The translations under genes were made by a program, and so were the position numbers. The notes beneath the pieces were generated by a model, which made no database searches, was not told the origin of the DNA, and saw only the letters and a list, made by a program, of their open reading frames with translations. A stretch of DNA of 64,000 nt from a virus, in IMG/VR virus record IMGVR_UViG_3300035099_000047, positions 62,001 to 126,000 of that record; one strand, 5' to 3'. This document shows, piece by piece, positions 58,718-64,000 of this stretch (the first letter of the stretch is position 1; each line of letters starts with the position of its first letter).

Positions 58718-58989
58718 AATTCTCCTTCAATTAAAACAGAAACCAACTTGTTTAACATCACCTGATGTTCATACAGGTTAGCTGACTGAGCCACGAGCCC
58801 AGCCAACCGGTGAACTGGCTTGTTACTGTCAGGTTTGATCTGACCCGCTTCATACACACCAATAGCGTTCAACAGTATTCGACCTTCTGGACCCAATTGT
58901 TTGGCATAGCACTTGGCTTCTTGGAGTCCTTTGACACGAACTATCTCCAAAAACTCAGCAATCGTCGGCAATGACTTGAGTTCAACCAT
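58714..58989 (-). CDS. hypothetical protein, 91 aa
   Basis: Helical (TIAEFLEIVRVKGLQEAKCYAKQLG, QVMLNKLVSVLIEGEL). ATGA overlap with the decoration-like gene. Function unknown. Confidence 0.5.
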   Translation of the reverse strand: MVELKSLPTIAEFLEIVRVKGLQEAKCYAKQLGPEGRILLNAIGVYEAGQIKPDSNKPVHRLAGLVAQSANLYEHQVMLNKLVSVLIEGEL

Positions 58990-58992
58990 TTG

Positions 58993-59397
58993 TTAGTGCC
59001 ACCAAACTTTTGCAGTTCCAACTAAGGGGGTGGCCATCTGACACTCTGGAAGAGGGGCAAAACCTACCACGTTGATCCGCACAAACCCCGTGGTCAAGGC
59101 GGTACCCAACCGGAACCCAATGAACACAGACACTTCATCATTGGACATCAATGGGTCCATTGTGGTTACTACCCGGCCCCCAGAAGACAGGCTAATAGGG
59201 CTGTCTGCCCCATAACCAATGATGTAATAACCTTGCCTTTCTTGGCACCCCTCAATGTATACCAACGCATCCTCTTCACTATTGTTCTCCAAGAACAATG
59301 CAACCCCTGGCACAGCTACTTCCCAAGGGCCCATCACTATCCGGTGATCTCCCGTTTCACTGGCCAGGATTATGGAGCGTGTTTGCAAGCCTAACAT
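58993..59397 (-). CDS. beta-rich hypothetical virion protein, 134 aa
   Basis: IILASETGDHRIVMGPWEVAVPGVALFLEN, then VSVFIGFRLGTALTTGFVRINVVGFAPL; all-beta, soluble. Adjacent to the other decoration-like gene, so a head surface protein is plausible. Confidence 0.5.
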   Translation of the reverse strand: MLGLQTRSIILASETGDHRIVMGPWEVAVPGVALFLENNSEEDALVYIEGCQERQGYYIIGYGADSPISLSSGGRVVTTMDPLMSNDEVSVFIGFRLGTALTTGFVRINVVGFAPLPECQMATPLVGTAKVWWH

Positions 59398-59400
59398 TGA

Positions 59401-59793
59401 TTAGTCCTCTTCATCATCAAAGTAACCAGGTCGGTCCTTAGCCCAAGCCTCAAATGCTTCCCAAGCAGATTGCATTTCTGCTCTGAATTGTTCTTCTAAC
59501 ATAGCCACCATCTCCTCTGGTTTCAACGAATCACTATATTCTGGATTGGTCCAATGTTCAAAGGAACTCTTCAGGCGCTCAAATACAATAAGAGACAGGC
59601 TCTCCTTTTCCATTGGACCACGAGGGTTCAAGCTGTTGTCAGGTCTCCCAAGGTGAACCCTCTTGTATTGAGGAGGCGGATGACCAAACTGCTTATAAAA
59701 ATTATGAAAATGCTTGTAACGAGGATCATCAGGATCCATAAACTTTGCTTCTGCTACTATCTTATTTACAGCCTGTTCAAACCGGTCCATCAC
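59401..59793 (-). CDS. capsid-targeted hypothetical protein, 130 aa
   Basis: MMDRFEQAVNKIVAEA contains VAE|A. Body: KHFHNFYKQFGHPPPQYKRVHLG, then LSLIVFERLKSSFEHW. Acidic end (YFDDEED). ATGA overlap with the large upstream protein. Confidence 0.6.
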   Translation of the reverse strand: MMDRFEQAVNKIVAEAKFMDPDDPRYKHFHNFYKQFGHPPPQYKRVHLGRPDNSLNPRGPMEKESLSLIVFERLKSSFEHWTNPEYSDSLKPEEMVAMLEEQFRAEMQSAWEAFEAWAKDRPGYFDDEED

Positions 59794-61208
59794 CCAATCT
59801 CCAACAGGCGATCAATCAACTTATTGGCCTCGACCTCTAATGATTCCATTCCCCGCCTGCGCCGAAAGTATGCTGGCACACCTGGACCTTCAGGCTCCTC
59901 TTCCTCCATGCCTTCCGGTTCTTCAGGTTCCTCTCCACCTCCGGGCTCTTCCTCTTCACCTTCCTCAGGCTCTTCTGGTCCGTACTCACCCCAATCCTCT
60001 TCGCCCTCTTCGGGCTCTTCCTCACCCTCTTCAGGCGCAGGGATCTCAGCCCCGAACTCCTCACCTTCTTCGCCTTCTTCCCCCTCTTCACCAGGAGGTG
60101 GACCTTGACCGGGCACACTTACCAATTGACCCCCACCCCCAGGCAGACCGGTAGCCGGATTGATGCCTTGCATACCACCACCGCTCATGCCTCTTCCTCC
60201 ACCGGCCCCGCCTGCAGCAGCCTGGGGTTCACCTGGGGATTGACCGGGCTGACCTGGCTGACCAGGCTGACCCGGTTGAGGCAGTCCCTCTGGCCCGTAG
60301 CCCGGTCCACCCGTACCCAACACATCAATCTCTTGCTCCGTACTCAAAAACACCCAACAACCATCCTCAGGCCTTTGAATAACTTGGGCTCCAGGCATGA
60401 TTTGACGAAAGCTGGCCAACAACCTCCCCGCTTTGTCTTCACCCATGCTGGGGTCAAAGAACACCAGAATGGCATCCAGATCTTGCTCAATTGACGCCGT
60501 CAAATAATAGTCCAACAAGTCCAACACATTGATACGCAATACCAAAGCGTTGAAGAACTCGTCCATAGATGGCCGGTACTTCAATGGTTGATTGTACGCC
60601 GCTGCCGTGGGATCGAGCAATCCAACCCCTTCTTGCATACGGGCTGTACCTTTTATCAGCCGGTCCACTAATTGTTCCACTGTAGGTGAAACACGGTTGA
60701 TACGAGCAATCAAATAATCCAACGCTTGGTCAAAAGCTAGCCTCGAAGCTCGTGTCACATCGTCCAAAGCTATACCATACCATTTATGAATCGCCCTTTT
60801 AGCCTTTGCCCAATCCACTCCATAACTCTTTTCCCCAGTGAGCACAGCAACCTGTGCTTTCAAAGTCTCCAATTCTTCTGGATCCAATGCAACCCTTTTT
60901 TGCAAACTTTCTACTGGGCTACCACGCTCCACCGGTCGTGGAGGACTGGGATTAACTTGTTCTGGGGCTGGACGGGCTTCAGGCGGACGGCTTTCGTCTG
61001 GAGGGCTTTGCTTAGCTTGTTTAGCTTGCAACAGCTTTTCCTTGACCCGATGAGCCAAATCACTTTTCAAAAAGTCCTCAGCTGGTTGCAACCGACTCAA
61101 CCGGTCCCGGCTCACAATAGCTGCTCGTTCCGGTCCCTCATCCCGCATGGGTGTGGGATCCGGTACCGGGGCCTCAGACAACAGGTGTTCGATGAGCTGG
61201 TTAATCAC
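59790..61208 (-). CDS. capsid-targeted protein with collagen-like and acidic low-complexity regions, 472 aa
   Basis: MINQLIEHLLSEA ends in LSE|A. Residues about 110-300 contain helices (WAKAKRAIHKWYGIALDDV, LVLRINVLDLLDYYLTASI) and ILVFFDPSMGEDKAGRLLASF. A collagen-like PGQPGQPGQPGQSPG and a Gly-rich stretch lead to a long Glu/Gly/Pro run (EEGEEGEEGEE). The C-terminus (FRRRRGMESLEVEANKLIDRLLEIG) again resembles a targeting helix. Might act as scaffold or core; inferred. Confidence 0.58.
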   Translation of the reverse strand: MINQLIEHLLSEAPVPDPTPMRDEGPERAAIVSRDRLSRLQPAEDFLKSDLAHRVKEKLLQAKQAKQSPPDESRPPEARPAPEQVNPSPPRPVERGSPVESLQKRVALDPEELETLKAQVAVLTGEKSYGVDWAKAKRAIHKWYGIALDDVTRASRLAFDQALDYLIARINRVSPTVEQLVDRLIKGTARMQEGVGLLDPTAAAYNQPLKYRPSMDEFFNALVLRINVLDLLDYYLTASIEQDLDAILVFFDPSMGEDKAGRLLASFRQIMPGAQVIQRPEDGCWVFLSTEQEIDVLGTGGPGYGPEGLPQPGQPGQPGQPGQSPGEPQAAAGGAGGGRGMSGGGMQGINPATGLPGGGGQLVSVPGQGPPPGEEGEEGEEGEEFGAEIPAPEEGEEEPEEGEEDWGEYGPEEPEEGEEEEPGGGEEPEEPEGMEEEEPEGPGVPAYFRRRRGMESLEVEANKLIDRLLEIG

Positions 61209-61214
61209 AGCACC

Positions 61215-61649
61215 TTAATCCTTCCAAGGTTCTTCTTCATACAGATCAACATTAAGCAATTTCATCAATCTGGAGATCTTACCATAGTCTTTTGGTGAGT
61301 AGTAAAAAGTGTGCATACCATGAGAATACTCATATTTGTAACCCACATGATTGATCTGAAATGCCGTAGCTATCATTTGGGCATTCTTGCTACTTCCCAC
61401 TCCGACATAACCCGGATCCAAAGCAAACCTCTTAGGCAACTTGTCTGGAGTTGGTTCAGTCTCTGGCTCGTCAAGAGCTGGGTTGCTTTCAAATTCATCT
61501 TCAAACTCCGCGGGTTCAGGAGGTAACGACCTCAAAGGTTGGTCTGGATCACGCCCAGGATAGCGCTTTCCTCCACTACCCCAACCCTCCATCTGTTCAT
61601 CTATTGATTCATCCAATAGATGATGAAGAACTTTTTCAAACGGTCCCAC
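61215..61649 (-). CDS. capsid-targeted protein with shared linker, 144 aa
   Basis: GTG at 61649, 3 nt after the upstream stop, gives VGPFEKVLHHLLDES with LDE|S. The linker PEPAEFEDEFESNPALDEPE repeats that of 57810-58268. C-terminal half NAQMIATAFQINHVGYKYEYSHGMHTF unrelated. Function unknown. Confidence 0.6.
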   Translation of the reverse strand: MGPFEKVLHHLLDESIDEQMEGWGSGGKRYPGRDPDQPLRSLPPEPAEFEDEFESNPALDEPETEPTPDKLPKRFALDPGYVGVGSSKNAQMIATAFQINHVGYKYEYSHGMHTFYYSPKDYGKISRLMKLLNVDLYEEEPWKD

Positions 61650-61651
61650 TG

Positions 61652-61882
61652 TTACCACCCTTGAGATTCAGCTTCCAACCGATCTAACCACTCCTCAGCT
61701 TCGGCTTTGCTTGCAAAAGTAGCATAGCAAAAACCACTTTCTTCCCCAAACACTCCCCAAGCTGCTGTATCAAAATCCCATTCCACGTACATTTCCTCAC
61801 GGTATTTGGGATGGTCTGGATACTTGGGATCCATTGTATATTCAACCAACAGATGCTTTACCTGTTGCTCAAATGGTCCCAT
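61652..61882 (-). CDS. capsid-targeted small protein, 76 aa
   Basis: MGPFEQQVKHLLVEY has LVE|Y. Body FDTAAWGVFGEESGFCYATFASKAEAEEWLDRL is a small alpha/beta domain. Good example of the family with a short payload. Confidence 0.6.
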   Translation of the reverse strand: MGPFEQQVKHLLVEYTMDPKYPDHPKYREEMYVEWDFDTAAWGVFGEESGFCYATFASKAEAEEWLDRLEAESQGW

Positions 61883-61889
61883 ATCATCA

Positions 61890-62174
61890 CTAATCTGGAA
61901 AAGCCTTTTTCAACAAATCACGCTGGTGCTCTTTGGGCAACTCTCGGAAGAATTCCAAAGACTGATTTATGTAAGGGTTGGCCGATCGATATCTCCCTTT
62001 CATTACGATTTCCAAAACAAATGCTCTTTCATTCAAGGCCGAAGTTAAAGCACTAGAAGTACGGTCATAATAGGCCCAAACTCTTTTCAAAGACTCAACA
62101 ACCCATTCTTCCCAACCCATGATAGGATTGTTCCAAATGCTGAGATTTTCGACAGCTTCTTGAAACAAACCCAC
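61890..62174 (-). CDS. capsid-targeted helical protein, GTG start, 94 aa
   Basis: GTG at 62174 just after the upstream stop gives VGLFQEAVENLSI. Body has LEFFRELPKEHQRDLLKKAF, paralogous to the C-terminus of the gene at 62856. Unknown function. Confidence 0.55.
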   Translation of the reverse strand: MGLFQEAVENLSIWNNPIMGWEEWVVESLKRVWAYYDRTSSALTSALNERAFVLEIVMKGRYRSANPYINQSLEFFRELPKEHQRDLLKKAFPD

Positions 62175-62176
62175 CT

Positions 62177-62869
62177 TCACCACTCCCAAGCTTTGCGTTC
62201 TTCCTCCCTATCCAATATCTCTTCGCCCCACGCACGCCATATCTCATTGCCAACCAAGCTAGGCACCCGTCGACCTTCTACAGCAGCATAGTTGAACACC
62301 AACCCCTCCGTGTGAGGATTCACAGCATAGTAAATCTCAATACGGGCATAATCTCCATCCACCACCTGGTCCAAAGTGCCTGCTACATCCGCTGGTATCT
62401 GAACATCCGCTTGCATACCCCGCTCTTCCCACCACACTCCATCTTCATCCCGGTATACATCTATCAAAAACTGATTTTCCAACTTGCCCAGATACCCACA
62501 CACCAGCTGCTTAGGGTCTTGACCCTCCAACAACTCATCTACCAAAGCTTTTTCTCTTTGACCACCATCCACCAAACCATTCAAACGCTCCACCAAGTGG
62601 CGATACCTATCCACCAAGCTATCGGCCACACTTGCGCCGTTGAAGAGCTTGGAGTATATTTGGTCTTGGCACTCGTGAATCCGCTTCAGCGTGCTGCAAA
62701 ACAAATTGTTGCGAACGTAATCGTTGTTTGGCCTAATGAGTTGCTTTTCCACTGCAGCCTTCACTACAGCCTCATATACCTCCAAGTCCCGAGACAATTC
62801 AGGACGTGGACCCAACTGGGCCAATGCGTTGCGCCAAACAGGGAGTTGAACCGGTTCAGTCATAATCAA
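62177..62869 (-). CDS. hypothetical protein, 230 aa
   Basis: Helical N-terminal half (LSRDLEVYEAVVKAAVEKQL; LVDRYRHLVERLNGLVDGG), then DVYRDEDGVWWEE and a final NEIWRAWGEEILDREEERKAWEW. No targeting peptide. Overlaps the upstream gene by 14 nt. Function unknown. Confidence 0.52.
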   Translation of the reverse strand: MIMTEPVQLPVWRNALAQLGPRPELSRDLEVYEAVVKAAVEKQLIRPNNDYVRNNLFCSTLKRIHECQDQIYSKLFNGASVADSLVDRYRHLVERLNGLVDGGQREKALVDELLEGQDPKQLVCGYLGKLENQFLIDVYRDEDGVWWEERGMQADVQIPADVAGTLDQVVDGDYARIEIYYAVNPHTEGLVFNYAAVEGRRVPSLVGNEIWRAWGEEILDREEERKAWEW

Positions 62870-63176
62870 ACCACTCCGAAGGGATTGCCCTGTTCAATAA
62901 CGAAACTTGGTGTCCTGGAGGCAACTCCCGGTAAAGTTGCAAAGCTTCCAAATCGGACGAAATTTTATCCATTTCCATCTTGGTAACCACATCATGAACC
63001 ACTTTCCTAACTTTTTCAACTTTAGAAAGTTTATCTGATACGTGGTCCCAAGCATCTCCAACCATTATATCGTCAATGAGGCCCCAAACTTCTTGCAAAG
63101 CTCCAATCACTCGATCTTCCCAAAAAAATTGTTGGGATTCCGCAAGCTGGTTTACACCTTGTTCAAAACTATTCAT
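62856..63176 (-). CDS. capsid-targeted helical protein, 106 aa
   Basis: ATG at 63176 with GAGG upstream gives MNSFEQGVNQLAES, LAE|S. Body: VIGALQEVWGLIDDIM, KLSKVEKVRKVVHDVVTKM and LQLYRELPPGHQVSLLNRAIP, paralogous to 61890-62174. Confidence 0.6.
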   Translation of the reverse strand: MNSFEQGVNQLAESQQFFWEDRVIGALQEVWGLIDDIMVGDAWDHVSDKLSKVEKVRKVVHDVVTKMEMDKISSDLEALQLYRELPPGHQVSLLNRAIPSEWFDYD

Positions 63177-63181
63177 ATTCC

Positions 63182-63448
63182 TCACTTGAACAATGGGCTC
63201 GCAGAAGCCCTGCGCACATGTTGCACTGCCCGCCTCAAATGATTTATCACTCGTTGACGTTCAAAGTCCCAAGCAGGCCCTACCTCTGGGTCTCGCATAC
63301 GGCCAATCCGTTGTACCATCCCTTCAATCTCATGCAACAATTCGTGAATATCATCCAACCTCGCTTCTTCAAGCGGTTGTCGAGCGCTAGGGCCCATCAG
63401 TTGCTCAACCAAATAGTGAATATCACTTGTTAATGCTAGCTTGGCCAT
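63182..63448 (-). CDS. hypothetical protein with targeting-like N-terminus, 88 aa
   Basis: ATG at 63448 gives MAKLALTSDIHYLVEQ with LVE|Q; a longer start at 63493 would overlap the neighbour further. Basic, helical (QRVINHLRRAVQHVRRA). Overlaps the upstream gene by 26 nt in another frame. Function unknown. Confidence 0.5.
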   Translation of the reverse strand: MAKLALTSDIHYLVEQLMGPSARQPLEEARLDDIHELLHEIEGMVQRIGRMRDPEVGPAWDFERQRVINHLRRAVQHVRRASASPLFK

Positions 63449-63902
63449 ACTTGGACCAAAACTTTCTGCTCCAAACAAAAACTGCTCCATCATTTATACT
63501 ACTAGTATCTCGCTCTTTCAACACTCCAGCGGCACTATCACTAGGCGTCAACTCACCAGGCAGGATCTTGGTACCTGGGGTATCCACAGCAGCAAAATCG
63601 CTGCTCATAGCACTTACATCGGTTGGGGCACCTTGCTCCACCAAGTCATCCACATCTACATTTGAAAACACCACCCTAATAATGGCCGTACCACCATTCA
63701 CAATGCGCTTGTCCCAGTTGCTTTTGATCCCTGTGACTATGGTTTCTATAGGGCTACGATTTCCCGAAATATCCGTCAAAGTCAACTCCGTATACAGTGA
63801 CGGTTGCTTAACTATGTCCACTCCAACCCGCAAGAATCCATAGCCGAGCTCTACCACTCGGTCTATCAACTCACCAGCAACTGGAGTGCTCAAGCGAACC
63901 AT
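63423..63902 (-). CDS. hypothetical virion-type protein, 159 aa
   Basis: ATG at 63902 follows GGAGG. Beta-rich (GGTAIIRVVFSNVDVDDLVEQ, GNRSPIETIVTGI, DGAVFVWSRKFWSKYG). No membrane or signal. First gene visible after the right-edge hairpin; a head or neck protein is possible. Function unknown. Confidence 0.55.
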   Translation of the reverse strand: MVRLSTPVAGELIDRVVELGYGFLRVGVDIVKQPSLYTELTLTDISGNRSPIETIVTGIKSNWDKRIVNGGTAIIRVVFSNVDVDDLVEQGAPTDVSAMSSDFAAVDTPGTKILPGELTPSDSAAGVLKERDTSSINDGAVFVWSRKFWSKYGQASINK

Positions 63903-63924
63903 TACGAACCTCCAACGGTTCAAG

Positions 63925-63969
63925 CCTCAGCGCCCCGGTACCCCGCCAGGTAGACCTGAGGCGCTGAGG
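63925..63969. other. 10-bp stem-loop upstream of the last gene
   Basis: CCTCAGCGCC (63925-63934) pairs with GGCGCTGAGG (63960-63969), G/C rich with a 25-nt loop. No T-run on the minus strand. It may separate the transcript from the gene beyond the window. Confidence 0.45.
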
Positions 63970-64000
63970 GAAACCGGAGAACCGCCTATCTGCTACCACA

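Overview
The window is a leftward-transcribed virion-structure region of a large tailed bacteriophage with a contractile tail (myovirus-type, T4-superfamily/jumbo-like). The evidence is a gp23-like major capsid protein, a gp21-type prohead protease fused to a scaffold-like tail, a tail sheath, a tail tube, a T4 gp26-type baseplate chaperone, a 1039-residue tape measure protein, a LysM baseplate protein, a late-control-D hub, a gpV/gp5-type spike, a gp25-like wedge protein and a J/gp6-like wedge protein. Near-consensus sigma-70 promoters point to a bacterial host; nothing identifies the host species. Portal and terminase genes are not in the window. Layout. Positions 1-3983: small accessory genes on the minus strand, headed by a GHKL-ATPase/zincin fusion and driven by a recurring promoter type. 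Positions 4006-6393: a plus-strand island with a Cro/CI-type regulator and its operators, two small genes, a structured RNA, a secreted Tyr-rich peptide and a zinc-ribbon/HTH protein. Positions 6461-21499: a tail-tip/adhesin cluster with an intein-bearing small structural protein, a radical SAM/SPASM enzyme interrupted by two mini-inteins, and three very cysteine-rich proteins (Cys every fourth residue). Positions 21509-30306: baseplate and tape measure. Positions 30385-32260: small membrane proteins, a serine-recombinase-like gene and a candidate small RNA. Positions 32260-36359: tail chaperone pair with a likely frameshift, tube, sheath and tail-completion genes. Positions 36430-63902: neck and head genes interleaved with dozens of small, mostly unrecognisable genes. 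Two features stand out. First, about 34 otherwise unrelated proteins between 37.8 and 63.5 kb share the same N-terminal peptide, roughly M-x-x-F-E-x-A-V-x-x-L-(L)-x-E. It resembles the T4 capsid-targeting sequence and ends in the (L/I)-x-E cleavage motif of gp21-type prohead proteases; that protease is encoded in the middle of the cluster. I infer a large arsenal of internal head proteins that are packaged, processed and probably injected. Several members are broken, frameshifted or reduced to mini-genes, and several are joined by a stereotyped overlap in which the Phe-Glu codons of one targeting peptide contain the stop codon of the gene before it. Second, a complete seven-cysteine SPASM radical SAM enzyme sits in the tail operon beside giant Cys-x3-Cys repeat virion proteins. 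This suggests a phage-encoded post-translational modification (thioether or other crosslinks) of tail proteins. Both mini-inteins sit exactly at SPASM cluster cysteines, so a splicing step may gate the enzyme. A third, separate curiosity is an intein in a neck protein that carries an HNH-like nuclease plus five tandem C2H2 zinc fingers. All functional statements are from reading the sequence; no searches were run.
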